Source: Nostoc spongiaeforme FACHB-130
GTDB lineage: Bacteria > Cyanobacteriota > Cyanobacteriia > Cyanobacteriales > Nostocaceae
Length of the DNA stretch: 64,000 nucleotides
Reading direction: 5' to 3'
Assembly: GCF_014698475.1 (NCBI RefSeq)
Contig: NZ_JACJTB010000004.1
Span: forward strand, 62,001 to 126,000
Shown here: positions 1 to 9,084 of the stretch, piece by piece
Numbering within the stretch: position 1 is the first letter of the stretch
Layout: every line of letters begins with the position of its first letter
Made by a program: the position numbers and the translations under genes
Notes under the pieces: model-generated
The model's database searches: none
What the model saw: only the letters and a program-made list of their open reading frames with translations
Told to the model about the DNA's origin: nothing

Positions 1-210
1 TACCAAATAACCGTAAAGGACGAGTAGGACACGAAGTTATAGAAATCCGATTTGATTTCTGAACTTACTTGTGAAGGTAGGGAACAGGGAATAAAAACTG
101 TACTGAGTTTTTTACAGAAATCAAATACGAGTCCTGCATAAAAATCTCTCTCCCTTGTCTCCCTTATCTACCTTGTCTCCCTTGTCTCCCTATTCCCGAA
201 GACTTTTTCG
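1..210. other. Intergenic, low-complexity pyrimidine-rich tract
   Basis: I see no gene here. Positions 151-197 form an imperfect tandem of about 10 bases built on CCCTTGTCTC, lying just downstream of the stop of the zinc-ribbon gene. Similar short tandem repeats are common between genes in filamentous cyanobacteria. Confidence 0.6.
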
Positions 211-582
211 TTAATCTTCCAATGATTGGGCTTGTACTTCTACCGCAGTCACATCAATTGTGCCTTCTGGTGCAAAGCGTTGGAAGTGACCTTTCTGGAT
301 TGATAGCTGTTCGCCACAGTTAGGACATTGTAATTGGCTATTGTTCAAACCAGTGAATTCGTAGGCGCAGACAGGACACTTGTCAGTTACTAAGTTGCGT
401 TGTAGCCACCAGCGAAAACCAAAGAAAGCCACTACAGGCGCTAGTGACAGCAGTGCAAACAGGATAAATAAAGATTTTACTAACCAACCCAGTCCCAATG
501 AACCTAGCAACCAGATAACTGCTAAGAAAGTGAGCAAAGGGCGGAGATTTAGCATATTCAATTGTGAATTGTTAAAGCTCAT
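211..582 (-). CDS. Small two-helix membrane protein with C-terminal zinc ribbon
   Basis: The 123-residue product has two hydrophobic segments, at about residues 14-35 and 36-58, followed by a soluble tail. The tail carries two CxxC knuckles, CPVC near residue 69 and CPNC near residue 86, which fit a rubredoxin-like zinc ribbon. It is probably an inner- or thylakoid-membrane protein with the zinc ribbon facing the cytoplasm. The last 35 residues are acidic and uncharacterised. A second in-frame ATG at codon 10 (position 555) could be the real start, because the first nine residues are polar and non-committal. I recognise no named family and assign no function. Confidence 0.7.
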   Translation of the reverse strand: MSFNNSQLNMLNLRPLLTFLAVIWLLGSLGLGWLVKSLFILFALLSLAPVVAFFGFRWWLQRNLVTDKCPVCAYEFTGLNNSQLQCPNCGEQLSIQKGHFQRFAPEGTIDVTAVEVQAQSLED

Positions 583-660
583 TTTTTAATTACAGTCTTG
601 CTCTCTTTCTAGGATAGCGAGTTTAGAGATTGTCAAGGGTCATTTGTTACTGGTCATTGG

Positions 661-1827
661 TTAAGATGTTTTTACTAACGCTGCAAGCTGCTGTTTAAAG
701 GCTGCTGTTCCGAAATGCGCGATCGCTTGTTCTCGCAACCACTTGCCATCACAGCGTTGATCATTCTTTTGTAAAATTTCAATACAAGCGGCGGCGACAG
801 CATCAGCATCACGGTGTGGCACTCGCCAGCCTAGTTTACCATCTTGTAAAGGATCAGCCGAGCCATCTGCATCACCGGATAAAACTGGGATACCACAAGC
901 CATTGCTTCGAGATAAACAATCCCAAAACCTTCTTGAGAAGGCATGATATAAGCATCTGCTAGGCGATAGTGGGCGATTAAATCTTCTGTGGGGACAAAA
1001 CCAGCAAACACAACGCGATCGCTTACCCCCAAATCTTGGGCTAACTGGGCTAATCGCGGTTGATCATCACCACGCCCAATCACCAAATATTTCACTTCTG
1101 GAAAAACCTGGGCGATTTGAGGTAAAGCCCGAATTGTCACATCTACGCCTTTATAAATATCACCCGACCACAGGCGTGCTACTGTCATCAAGACTTTAGC
1201 ATCTGTTAAACCATACTTCTCGACTAATTCTGGTAGTTTTTCCCCTGGGGTAAATTTATCACCATCAATTGCACAAGGCAGCATTTTCACTTTTTCGGGG
1301 TCAATCCCATTCGCCGCACAAGCGCGATCGCGGCTGTAACGGCTGATAGTCCAAATTTCGCTGGCGGCGGCGAGTGCGCGGCGTTCTGAATTTTTTAAGG
1401 GTTCCCAGACTTCTTTCCCGTAGGTGAGGACTGTGTAGGGAATACCTAACGGCTGACAAAGAGTTTGGATTAAGACAGCAAGTTTAATATGACCACAAAA
1501 TACACGTTGGGGACGTTTTTGTAAGAGAAACTTTAATAAAGCCCCGGCCATCGCCATTCTGCCGATTTGCGGCGACTTATTTTTAAAATAATGGAATTTT
1601 ACACTCTCAGACGCAAAAGGATTAACACAATCTGGACTATCTCGCAGGACAAAAACATCTGTCTTGTAACCTGTATTCAACTCTGTATAAGCTTGAAAAA
1701 TATCTTTGACATAAGACTGAATCCCTCCTTCACAGCCAAAAACTTCGATAAAAACGAAAAACTGGTGCGGAGTTTGGTGAACTTTGTTAATCCCTTGTGG
1801 TTTTTCTTCTGTTAAATCAGTCAGCAT
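661..1827 (-). CDS. GT4-type glycosyltransferase
   Basis: This 388-residue protein is a GT-B fold glycosyltransferase of family 4 (group 1). The N-terminal acceptor domain has the glycine-rich stretch FGCEGGIQSYV near residue 30. The C-terminal nucleotide-sugar domain has the ExxxxxxxE-type motif in PSQEGFGIVYLEAMACGIPVL (about residues 297-317), which family members use to bind the donor. It should transfer a sugar from a nucleotide-sugar onto a lipid, polysaccharide or protein; neither donor nor acceptor can be read from the sequence. It stands alone, with 177 bases to the upstream anti-sigma gene. The ATG at 1827 is the only early start and gives the normal family length. Confidence 0.85.
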   Translation of the reverse strand: MLTDLTEEKPQGINKVHQTPHQFFVFIEVFGCEGGIQSYVKDIFQAYTELNTGYKTDVFVLRDSPDCVNPFASESVKFHYFKNKSPQIGRMAMAGALLKFLLQKRPQRVFCGHIKLAVLIQTLCQPLGIPYTVLTYGKEVWEPLKNSERRALAAASEIWTISRYSRDRACAANGIDPEKVKMLPCAIDGDKFTPGEKLPELVEKYGLTDAKVLMTVARLWSGDIYKGVDVTIRALPQIAQVFPEVKYLVIGRGDDQPRLAQLAQDLGVSDRVVFAGFVPTEDLIAHYRLADAYIMPSQEGFGIVYLEAMACGIPVLSGDADGSADPLQDGKLGWRVPHRDADAVAAACIEILQKNDQRCDGKWLREQAIAHFGTAAFKQQLAALVKTS

Positions 1828-2004
1828 TTAAGTTTTTATTGATACAAGTTCCACTTTAGTGCAGCCAGAATTATCTCTATGCTGCTGCCAAATCTTAGCA
1901 AAAGTGTCACTAAAATCGTATGCTGACTTTACTAGACTGTGTATATTTTTTATACACAAATTTTGTATTTAACCTGAAATTCCCTTACATTTATCCATCG
2001 GAAT

Positions 2005-2439
2005 TTATTGGCGACTGTACTCGGTAATTAACAGACAATTTCGCTCATCCGCGCTACGTTCATAAACCACCCGATCCGTCAAACGCCTCAATAAAAACCA
2101 CCCATAACCTCCTTCCTGGGGAGTACCTGGTTTCGGCTCGGCGATCGCATCTGGATTAAAAGGCTGGCCATGATCCCAAATTCTAATTTCCATTCGGTCA
2201 ACCCATAGACTCACTTCAATATCTATAGTTGTTTCCGGTGGCAAAGCCTCATGAGCATGGCGCACTGCATTGGTAAAGCCCTCTGCTAATGCTAAATTCA
2301 GACGATAAAGTTGGTTTTCTGTCCAACCACGTTGACATAAATATTTGAGACAAAACTGCTCAAACCATTGTTGAACTTTATTTAAGAGCGGAAGTTCGCT
2401 CCTGACAGTCAGATGGTCGCGCTCCACCATTCTCAGCAT
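2005..2439 (-). CDS. Anti-sigma regulatory factor, RsbW-like HATPase
   Basis: The 144-residue protein is a stand-alone GHKL ATPase domain of the RsbW/SpoIIAB type. It shows the N box EGFTNAVRHAH (about residues 53-63), the G1 box DHGQPF (about 94-99) and the G2-like segment GGYGWFLLRRL (about 110-120). Family members are serine kinases that phosphorylate an STAS anti-sigma antagonist, or bind it and a sigma factor. No partner STAS protein or PP2C phosphatase is nearby, so its target is unknown. Translation may start at the ATG at 2439 or at codon 4 (2430). Confidence 0.85.
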   Translation of the reverse strand: MLRMVERDHLTVRSELPLLNKVQQWFEQFCLKYLCQRGWTENQLYRLNLALAEGFTNAVRHAHEALPPETTIDIEVSLWVDRMEIRIWDHGQPFNPDAIAEPKPGTPQEGGYGWFLLRRLTDRVVYERSADERNCLLITEYSRQ

Positions 2440-2591
2440 TGACCTTGACTTGAGTATTCAATAAAAAATGTTTTTACTGGTTGAATTTGGGAGATTTCCA
2501 ATTTTGGTATAGCTTTGATGTCACAGGACAGCGTTAAATGTCCTTTCCACTGTGGCTATTGTTATAACCCAAAAAAATCTCAGGTACTGCC

Positions 2592-2706
2592 TAGTACAGT
2601 TTGGCGTAAATAAACAGACCCTCAGAAATTGCTAAAAAGCTTATGGTATCAATATTATTTCCTTTTGCCTTTTTACTTTTTCCTTTTGCCTTGTTGTACT
2701 AAATTA
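2592..2706 (+). repeat. Dispersed repeat B, copy 1
   Basis: About 115 bases closely match 59000-59116 in the same orientation, sharing GGCGTAAATAAACAGAC, CTAAAAAGCTT and a T-rich run of TTTTGCC/TTTTACTTTTTCC units ending in TTGTTGTACTA. A shorter inverted copy lies at 31271-31319. It is non-coding and probably a small non-autonomous repeat. Confidence 0.75.
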
Positions 2707-2749
2707 CTAAAATTGACGCTTGTTAGTTGTTTAACTAGCATATTTTAGA

Positions 2750-2782
2750 GGGTATGAGTGGTTTTAGCCACCACTCACACCC
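2750..2782 (-). terminator. Hairpin downstream of petB-petD
   Basis: Read on the minus strand, a 12-bp stem (GGGTGTGAGTGG pairing with CCACTCATACCC, one G-T wobble) encloses a 9-base loop and is followed by TCTAAAAT. It lies 60 bases beyond the petD stop, where a terminator for petBD is expected. The U tract is weak, so it could instead protect the 3' end of the mRNA. Confidence 0.55.
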
Positions 2783-2841
2783 TTTTACATGCTAATCAAA
2801 CTTACACAAGCGTCAAAGCAATTTTTGGTAACTAATCTAAT

Positions 2842-3324
2842 TTAGAAAAGTCCCAAGGTCAAGGATTTGTCTAAAGGTAAAGCTGCGCCAATACCCAACC
2901 ACAAAGTTACCAAAGTTCCAAACAGAAATACTGTAGTTGCAACTGGGCGACGGAAGGGGTTTTGGAACTTATTCACGCTCTCAATGAAGGGAATCAGAAT
3001 TAGTCCCAGGGGTACGGAAGCCATTGCGAGAACTCCCAACAATTTGTTAGGAAGCGATCGCAAAATTTGGAATACAGGGTACAAGTACCACTCTGGTAGA
3101 ATTTCCAGTGGTGTAGCGAAAGGATCTGCTGGTTCACCTGTCATTGCTGGATCTAGTACAGCTAGAGCCACAATACAAGCGAAAGATCCCATAATTACAA
3201 CTGGGAATATATAAAGTAGGTCATTGGGCCAAGCGGGTTCACCATAATAGTTGTGACCCATTCCCTTGGCGAGCTTGGCTCTTAAGATAGGATCGCTCAG
3301 ATCGGGTTTTTTCTGTGTTGCCAT
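2842..3324 (-). CDS. petD: Cytochrome b6f complex subunit IV
   Basis: The 160-residue product has the exact length and sequence character of PetD. It corresponds to the C-terminal half of cytochrome b: three transmembrane helices, with the quinol-oxidation (Qo) site motif PEWY at about residues 77-80. With cytochrome b6 it forms the core of the thylakoid cytochrome b6f complex, which passes electrons from plastoquinol to plastocyanin or cytochrome c6 and pumps protons. It follows petB after a 227-base gap on the same strand, the usual cyanobacterial petB-petD order, and is probably cotranscribed with it. Confidence 0.97.
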   Translation of the reverse strand: MATQKKPDLSDPILRAKLAKGMGHNYYGEPAWPNDLLYIFPVVIMGSFACIVALAVLDPAMTGEPADPFATPLEILPEWYLYPVFQILRSLPNKLLGVLAMASVPLGLILIPFIESVNKFQNPFRRPVATTVFLFGTLVTLWLGIGAALPLDKSLTLGLF

Positions 3325-3551
3325 TTTTAAATGCGTTCTCCTGCTGAATTTCAGTTAAAGCATTGATGTTAGCCATTTGCTTTGAGGCTACCCCAGTCTT
3401 GTCAGACGGGGGAATAGCCATTATTTCTTAGTCAAACTGTCTGTGATTTTTTGCTGATGTGCCATATCTAATTGTTCATCAGTTTAAAACAAACAAATTT
3501 GTCTGGAAATAGCTAATGCCTGTTCACATTTTGGCTGAACCAACAATGAAA

Positions 3552-4199
3552 TTACAAAGGCCCGGAAATGCCTTGTTTGCGAATCATCAAGAAGTGGAAC
3601 AGCATGAAGACTGCAATTAGCCAAGGTAGAACAAAGGTGTGGGCGCTGTAGTAACGAGTTAATGTTCCTTGACCAACACTAGAACCACCGCGCAACAAAT
3701 CAGAAATCAATGTCCCAACAACAGGAATTGCTTCTGGTACACCACTCACGATTTTCACAGCCCAGTATCCTACTTGATCCCAAGGCAGAGAGTAGCCAGT
3801 TACACCAAAGGAAACGGTGATCACAGCCATGATGACACCACTTACCCAGGTTAATTCGCGGGGCTTTTTAAAACCACCAGTCAAGTAAACCCGGAAAACG
3901 TGCAGAATCATCATTAACACCATCATGCTGGCAGACCAACGGTGGATGGAGCGAATCAGCCAACCGAAGTTTACTTCGTTCATGATGTACTGTACAGAAG
4001 CATAAGCTTCTGTAACTGTTGGTCTGTAGTAGAACGTCATGGCAAATCCAGTAGCAAACTGGATGAGAAAACAGACGAGGGTAATTCCACCCAGACAGTA
4101 AAAGATGTTGACGTGGGGAGGGACGTACTTGCTTGTTACGTCTTCAGCAAGCGCCTGAATTTCCAAGCGTTCCTCAAACCAGTCGTAAACGTTGGCCAT
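3552..4199 (-). CDS. petB: Cytochrome b6
   Basis: The 215-residue product is cytochrome b6. Cys35, in the sequence IFYCLGG, is the residue that covalently holds the extra c-type haem of b6f complexes. The helix histidines that ligate the two b haems are in place, in SIHRWSA, ILHVFRV, SAHTF and FHFLMI. Four transmembrane helices are evident. It is the haem-bearing subunit that recycles electrons across the thylakoid membrane. The gene heads the petB-petD unit and is transcribed away from ctpA, leaving a 366-base shared upstream region. Confidence 0.97.
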   Translation of the reverse strand: MANVYDWFEERLEIQALAEDVTSKYVPPHVNIFYCLGGITLVCFLIQFATGFAMTFYYRPTVTEAYASVQYIMNEVNFGWLIRSIHRWSASMMVLMMILHVFRVYLTGGFKKPRELTWVSGVIMAVITVSFGVTGYSLPWDQVGYWAVKIVSGVPEAIPVVGTLISDLLRGGSSVGQGTLTRYYSAHTFVLPWLIAVFMLFHFLMIRKQGISGPL

Positions 4200-4565
4200 A
4201 CAATCTCAAGTTCCTAAAAAATCGGTTGCGGTTGATAAATCTCCCAATTGGCAATTTTGGGATTTTCACAAAAAGGTTGTTTGTTTGGTTTTTTTGCTTT
4301 CAGAGTGATGAGCGTTTTCAGCAACTTAACACTCTGTAAATATGAAATATATGGCGTTCTCTTTGCAACCAAACACTTCAAATGCCAGTTCCAAAGAAGA
4401 TTTTATCGTTTGTAGAGTGCCTTGTGTACTCATAGATTGCCTTAACAATTTGATGAGAGCAATGCACTACTTCTATAAAAAAAGTAACATAGTCGAGAGA
4501 TAGATTTCATCAACAACGAGAGAACTGGGCAGTTCGATACAATTTGGGTTCAGGTGGAATTGAGA
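4200..4565. promoter_or_regulatory. Divergent promoter region of petB and ctpA
   Basis: This stretch has no credible gene and must hold the promoters and leaders of petBD (minus strand) and ctpA (plus strand). It is AT-rich. I cannot identify specific -10 boxes or operator sites with confidence. A purine-rich AGGTGGA at 4552-4558 is the likely ribosome binding site for ctpA. Confidence 0.6.
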
Positions 4566-5813
4566 ATGGGGTTCATGCAAAAGTACGTTTTTCGGGTGGT
4601 TTTGTCACTATTTTTGGCATTTTGTTTGGCGCTTGGCGGGTTTATCCCAACGGCCACAGCATTGACCGGTGAACAAAAGCTAGTTTCAGAAGTTTGGCGC
4701 ATTGTCAATCGGACTTATTTAGACGACACATTTAATCATCAAAACTGGGCAAGTGTGAGACAAAAGGTGCTAGAGAAGCCTTTGACCAACAAAGACGCTG
4801 CTTACACGGCAATTCAATCCATGCTTAAGAGTTTAGATGATCCTTTTACCCGTTTTTTAGATCCAGAACAGTACCGTAGCTTGCAGGTCAATACTTCTGG
4901 AGAATTAACTGGAGTTGGGTTGCAAATCGCCCTCAATCCCCAAACAGGTCAATTAGAGGTGGTTTCGCCGATTGAAGGTTCACCAGCCGAGAAAGCCGGC
5001 ATAAGACCGCGCGATCGCATTCTCAAAATTGAAGGATTTTCCACAGAGAATTTAACTTTGGATGAAGCAGCAGCCAGGATGCGCGGCCCTATTGGTAGTT
5101 TAGTAACGCTGTTAATTGAGCGTGATGGAGAAGCACAGCGAGAAGTTAGTATAGTGCGCGATCGCATTGAACTCAACCCAGTTGTTGCCCAATTGCGTAC
5201 TTCTTCTCAAGGCACATCCATTGGCTATCTTCGCCTGACTCAATTTAACGCCAATGCCTCTACAGAGTTGGCACACGCTATTAATAGTCTAGAGAAAAAA
5301 GGCGCTGCTGCCTATATTTTAGATTTACGCAATAATCCAGGGGGACTTTTACAGGCTGGCGTGGAAATTGCCCGACTGTGGTTAGATTCTGGCACTATTG
5401 TCTACACTGTGAATCGTCAAGGTATTCAAGGCAGTTTTGAAGCCTTTGGCCCAGCACTCACAAAAGACCCCTTAGTAATTCTTGTTAATCAAGGAACTGC
5501 TAGTGCTAGTGAAATTCTCGCTGGTGCATTGCAAGATAATGGCCGCGCTCAATTAGTAGGCGAAACTACATTTGGTAAAGGCTTAATTCAATCTTTATTT
5601 GAACTTTCAGATGGTTCTGGTTTAGCAGTCACAATTGCTAAATATGAAACTCCCCAACATCGAGATATTAATAAACTTGGAATTAAGCCAGATAAAATAG
5701 TTACCCAACAACCCATTACCCGCGATCAACTCGCCACAGAAGCAGATTCCCAATATAAAGCCGCCGTCGAGATATTGGCACAGAATCCTTTAGTTGTGGG
5801 GAGTCGGGAGTAG
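4566..5813 (+). CDS. ctpA: Carboxyl-terminal processing protease (S41)
   Basis: This is a C-terminal processing peptidase of family S41. An N-terminal signal peptide ends near ATA-LTGEQ (about residue 33) and directs export to the lumen or periplasm. A PDZ domain spans about residues 95-175. The catalytic core carries the Ser/Lys dyad, the serine in GTASASEI and the lysine about 25 residues on in TFGKGLIQ. CtpA of cyanobacteria and chloroplasts trims the precursor of the D1 protein of photosystem II so that the manganese cluster can assemble. Cyanobacteria have several Ctp paralogues; placement beside petBD and the length of about 415 residues favour CtpA. GTG at 4554 and ATG at 4575 are alternative starts; ATG at 4566 has the best-spaced ribosome binding site. 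Confidence 0.88.
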   Translation: MGFMQKYVFRVVLSLFLAFCLALGGFIPTATALTGEQKLVSEVWRIVNRTYLDDTFNHQNWASVRQKVLEKPLTNKDAAYTAIQSMLKSLDDPFTRFLDPEQYRSLQVNTSGELTGVGLQIALNPQTGQLEVVSPIEGSPAEKAGIRPRDRILKIEGFSTENLTLDEAAARMRGPIGSLVTLLIERDGEAQREVSIVRDRIELNPVVAQLRTSSQGTSIGYLRLTQFNANASTELAHAINSLEKKGAAAYILDLRNNPGGLLQAGVEIARLWLDSGTIVYTVNRQGIQGSFEAFGPALTKDPLVILVNQGTASASEILAGALQDNGRAQLVGETTFGKGLIQSLFELSDGSGLAVTIAKYETPQHRDINKLGIKPDKIVTQQPITRDQLATEADSQYKAAVEILAQNPLVVGSRE

Positions 5814-6098
5814 GGAATTGGGAGTAGGGAGTTGAGCGCATCTGTCCCACCTCGGAATCAATTCCAAGTCTCATAGCGCAAGTTCTCTTTAGAGAACTCA
5901 AACAGAAGTTTATTCCAGTCCACTTGAGTGGACTTGGGCTATGAGCCTGGAACTTTAGTTCTAGGCGGGATTGGGTACAACATAGAAATTTTGGACTGGT
6001 GTATACACCGCAGAAAAGAGCAATTGACAACCGTATTTTACCTTTTCCTCTTGCTCCGTTTCCCCTTCCTACTCCCCACTCCCTACTCCCTATTCCCT
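5814..6098. repeat. Intergenic mosaic of short repeats and hairpins
   Basis: No gene is seen. The region is bracketed by GGGAGTAGGGA-type repeats at 5805-5833 and their complement (CTCCCTACTCCCTATTCCC) at about 6065-6098. Inside are two perfect small hairpins: AGTTCTC/GAGAACT at 5881-5898 and AGTCCACT/AGTGGACT at 5917-5934. It resembles dispersed intergenic repeats of Nostocales and separates two convergent genes, so the hairpins may also stop transcription. Confidence 0.55.
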
Positions 6099-6785
6099 CT
6101 ATAAAATCGGTTGTACCTGCAACAACTCGGAGAAATCCAAGGCAGCTAAACGCTGATATGCTTGGTCTATCACACGCTTACCTCTCAGAAAACCTGTATT
6201 TGCACCCGGACAAAGATACTCAAGGGTGTCTGGGGTAAAGCGTTCTAGTAAAGATTGAACATTTTTAATTTGTCTAGGCCAGTGAAAGGTTTTAGCGGTA
6301 CGTAATGGTACTGGTTCACCCTGTTGATTGGGTAATAAATGCCGACCAGAAAATAAAACGCCGCCGAATGTGCTGTCATAAAGACAAGCGGAACCAGGGG
6401 AATGTCCTGGTGTCCAAATAATTTGGGTTGTGGAAGTCAGAATAATTTCTTGGGTAAAGGTCGTAACAGTTAAATTAGGTAATAAATAGGCTTCTTGTTC
6501 TTGAATGATCACCTCACAACCCAAAGCTTGCTGGAGTTCTGGGGTTTTGCCAATGGCACCACGGTGCGTAATCACTAACCAGCGTACACCCCCATGAGAT
6601 CGCAAAAAATCCAGATTTATTTGTTCTAACGCTGGGCAATCGATGAGGATATTCCCTTCATTTCTTACAATGAAATAGGAGGTTCCTCCCAATGTGTCCC
6701 GATTTGGCACAAAAGCAAAAATGCTGTCAAGTACAGGCCGTGGTGCTTTAGCATGATGACCGGGTGGTTGAGGTAAGGAACCCAT
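6099..6785 (-). CDS. Metallo-beta-lactamase-fold protein with degenerate metal site
   Basis: The 228-residue product has the overall pattern of a metallo-beta-lactamase (MBL) fold: the strand NILIDCPA near residue 46, the loop VITHRGAIG near residue 71, TPGHSPGS near residue 125 and LFSGRHLL near residue 144. In active MBL hydrolases the second motif reads HxHxDH and the fourth supplies a metal-bridging aspartate (SGD). Here the first gives H-R-G-A-I-G and the second has Arg in place of Asp, so most zinc ligands are missing. I infer either a non-catalytic member or an unusual site. The gene is monocistronic, and its upstream region faces that of the M50 protease. Confidence 0.75.
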   Translation of the reverse strand: MGSLPQPPGHHAKAPRPVLDSIFAFVPNRDTLGGTSYFIVRNEGNILIDCPALEQINLDFLRSHGGVRWLVITHRGAIGKTPELQQALGCEVIIQEQEAYLLPNLTVTTFTQEIILTSTTQIIWTPGHSPGSACLYDSTFGGVLFSGRHLLPNQQGEPVPLRTAKTFHWPRQIKNVQSLLERFTPDTLEYLCPGANTGFLRGKRVIDQAYQRLAALDFSELLQVQPIL

Positions 6786-7041
6786 GAGAAAAACTATACA
6801 AAAATGAGGAGTGCTACAAATTTAATCACAGAGTTGAACTACTGATCTAATTTTCGGCTTGAGATTGTCAAACCGTTGTTTTATTAGCTTTTGTGCAGTT
6901 CATCTGTGGTCATGATGGAACAAATTGGTACTAAAAAATTCTGCCTTAATAGTTAACTATTGTTAAAAATTGGGGTTTGAGATTCTGCTTTGTGGTGGTG
7001 ACACTACTGGTGGGATATTTTTCCAAATTATTAAAGAAAAC

Positions 7042-8520
7042 ATGAATTTTTGGTTTCTCCTCCTCCTAGGACTAGCTACTTATTTGATGGTGCAACGCAG
7101 TGCGCTTGGCATTACACGTACGCCTGTTTGGTTGTTATGGCTAGTTTTAATGACACCAGCATTACTATTGACTGGATGGACAGCCAGATATGGCATTAAA
7201 CAACCTCCGCCACCATCACTGATTATCGGTTCTTCTATTGTTTGTCTCTTGTTATACTGGCTGTTATTTCAATGGGGGCGAACAGCGTCAACAGATAAGC
7301 AAACTGAACCTCAAACTCCCAAACCAGAATCGGTTATCCATCCTACCGCAGAACCAGTACCAGTGCGTCCCATTGAACCTACCGAAGAAAGCCAGCTACG
7401 AAATTGTTTTCCTTGGTCTGTATACTATATTCAAAATCTTGAGTATCGACCCCAAGCGATTATCTGTCGCGGACAGTTACGAACTACACCGCAGCAAGCT
7501 TACCAGCGAATTAAAGCCAACGTCGAATCACAATTTGGCGATCGCTTTTTGCTCATCTTTCAAGAAGGCGTAAATGGTAAGCCATTTTTTGTGTTAGTGC
7601 CTAACTCACAAGCCGCTTCAGCAGCTAATCAAAACAAAACCGAAAAATTAACTAGACCAGGATTAGCACTTTTACTATTAATTACAACTCTTTTCACGAC
7701 CACATTTGTGGGATCTAGAATCTCTGGGGTTGAACTCACAACATTACAATCTAATCCCCAAACTTTGTTAGAAGGATTGCCATATTCCTTGGGGTTAATC
7801 ACGATTTTAGGCACTCACGAACTCGGTCATTACTTAACAGCTAAATTCTACAAAATTCGCTCAACGCTGCCATATTTTATCCCCATGCCTTTCTTCTTGG
7901 GGACTTTCGGTGCATTCATTCAAATGCGTAGTCCAATTCCTAACCGAAAAGCTTTATTTGATATCAGCATTGCCGGGCCAATTGCCGGATTTATCGCCAC
8001 ATTACCGATTTTAATTTGGGGTTTAGCTCATTCTGAAATCGTCCCCATGAATGAAAAAATGGGTATTCTCAATCCTGATGCCCTGAATCCGAAATATTCA
8101 ATTTTATTAGCATTGCTTTCTAAGATAGCTTTAGGCAGTCAACTCACTGCTAAATCTGCTATTGATTTACATCCTTTAGCCGTGGCTGGTTTTTTAGGAT
8201 TAATTGTCACAGCCTTAAATTTAATGCCTGTGGGACAACTCGATGGCGGTCACATTGTTCATGCAATGTTTGGACAACGCACAGCCATGATGATTGGTCA
8301 AATAGCGCGGTTATTACTGCTATTACTGTCTTTGGTACAGTCAGAATTTTTTGTTTGGGCAATAATTTTATTGTTTATGCCGCTAGTTGATGAACCAGCC
8401 TTAAATGATGTCAGCGAATTGGATAATGGACGCGATATTTTGGGATTAATGGCGATGGCTTTATTAATTATCATTATTTTGCCATTACCACAGGCGATCG
8501 CTAACTTACTTCAAATTTAA
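7042..8520 (+). CDS. Site-2-type M50 zinc metalloprotease, EGY1-like
   Basis: This is an intramembrane zinc protease of family M50. The zinc motif HELGH lies near residue 261, followed by several transmembrane helices and the third-ligand motif LMPVGQLDGGH near residue 400. A soluble N-terminal domain of about 200 residues precedes the membrane core, with a proline-rich linker at about residues 80-110. This architecture is that of cyanobacterial homologues of plant EGY1, a chloroplast membrane protease. Substrates are unknown; site-2 proteases often cleave membrane-bound anti-sigma factors. A TTG at 6970 would add 24 residues, but the ATG at 7042 begins a clean hydrophobic segment, so I prefer it. 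Confidence 0.88.
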   Translation: MNFWFLLLLGLATYLMVQRSALGITRTPVWLLWLVLMTPALLLTGWTARYGIKQPPPPSLIIGSSIVCLLLYWLLFQWGRTASTDKQTEPQTPKPESVIHPTAEPVPVRPIEPTEESQLRNCFPWSVYYIQNLEYRPQAIICRGQLRTTPQQAYQRIKANVESQFGDRFLLIFQEGVNGKPFFVLVPNSQAASAANQNKTEKLTRPGLALLLLITTLFTTTFVGSRISGVELTTLQSNPQTLLEGLPYSLGLITILGTHELGHYLTAKFYKIRSTLPYFIPMPFFLGTFGAFIQMRSPIPNRKALFDISIAGPIAGFIATLPILIWGLAHSEIVPMNEKMGILNPDALNPKYSILLALLSKIALGSQLTAKSAIDLHPLAVAGFLGLIVTALNLMPVGQLDGGHIVHAMFGQRTAMMIGQIARLLLLLLSLVQSEFFVWAIILLFMPLVDEPALNDVSELDNGRDILGLMAMALLIIIILPLPQAIANLLQI

Positions 8521-8567
8521 ACATCATTACCTACTGACTAAATTGATAGTAGCCCACCCTGCTAGGA

Positions 8568-8643
8568 GCGATCGCTAATTAATAAATTCGGCAATGCCGT
8601 ACTCTCGCCGCTAATGAATTCTACAAAATTGGCGATCGCACTA
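8568..8643 (+). repeat. 76-bp HIP1-bounded repeat, copy 1
   Basis: The stretch begins with GCGATCGCTAATTAAT and ends with ATTGGCGATCGCACTA, so each end carries a HIP1 octamer. The core includes ATGCCGTACTCTCGCCGCTAA. It matches 9466-9541 over its full 76 bases with about ten differences. It lies 30 bases beyond the broken VapC-like gene. Confidence 0.8.
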
Positions 8644-8672
8644 AACATAATTCAGAAATGGAATAAGTGGTA

Positions 8673-9074
8673 CTAGGATGAAGGAGTGATGAGCCTTAGA
8701 TTGGGTATTTCTAGGAAGTCTTTGATGTTGTGAGTGACTAGCGGTAAATCATAGTGTATGGCCGTTGCAGCAATCCACGCATATTGAGGCGAAATTGGTC
8801 GTCCTGCGTTTTGTCGATTAGCACGAACCTTTGCCCATTCTCGACAAAGAGGTTGATCCACTGGAATAATTAGGTAATTCGAGAGGTATTGTTCTAATTA
8901 GGTGATACGATGATTTCCCCACTGACGTAAGATTGCCCACTGAAATAATTCAGCGACACTCATGAATGACAATGCCAATTCTTGACCACTTAAAATTGGC
9001 AGGTAAGGGTCGGCATAATCACTACCTTTGAGGATGAAGGAAGCAATGTCAGTATCAATCAAAAGAAGACTCAT
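8673..9074 (-). pseudogene. PIN-domain (VapC-like) toxin with in-frame stop
   Basis: Read from ATG at 9074, the frame gives a PIN-domain RNase. It starts with the acidic DTD motif in LLLIDTDIASFIL and ends with the segment AWIAATAIHYDLPLVTHN, typical of VapC toxins. The frame stays open for 134 codons apart from one TAA at 8898-8900 (codon 59), which one base change from CAA would explain. Length and motifs are otherwise normal. It lies 10 bases after an intact antitoxin-like gene on the same strand. Loss of function of the toxin is the simplest reading. A restart at the GTG at 8861 would make only the C-terminal 62 residues. Confidence 0.8.
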
Positions 9075-9084
9075 GGGAGTTTAG

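Larger units (their letters stand above)
2440..2841. other. Intergenic between the anti-sigma gene and petD, with dispersed repeat
   Basis: I find no gene. The stretch holds the petD-proximal hairpin at 2750-2782 and one copy of a dispersed repeat at 2592-2706. The remainder would carry the promoter of the anti-sigma factor gene, but I cannot place it with confidence. Confidence 0.6.

Noticed and set aside
3239-3421. A 60-codon frame overlapping the petD start
   Set aside because: It overlaps petD in another frame and has no independent support.
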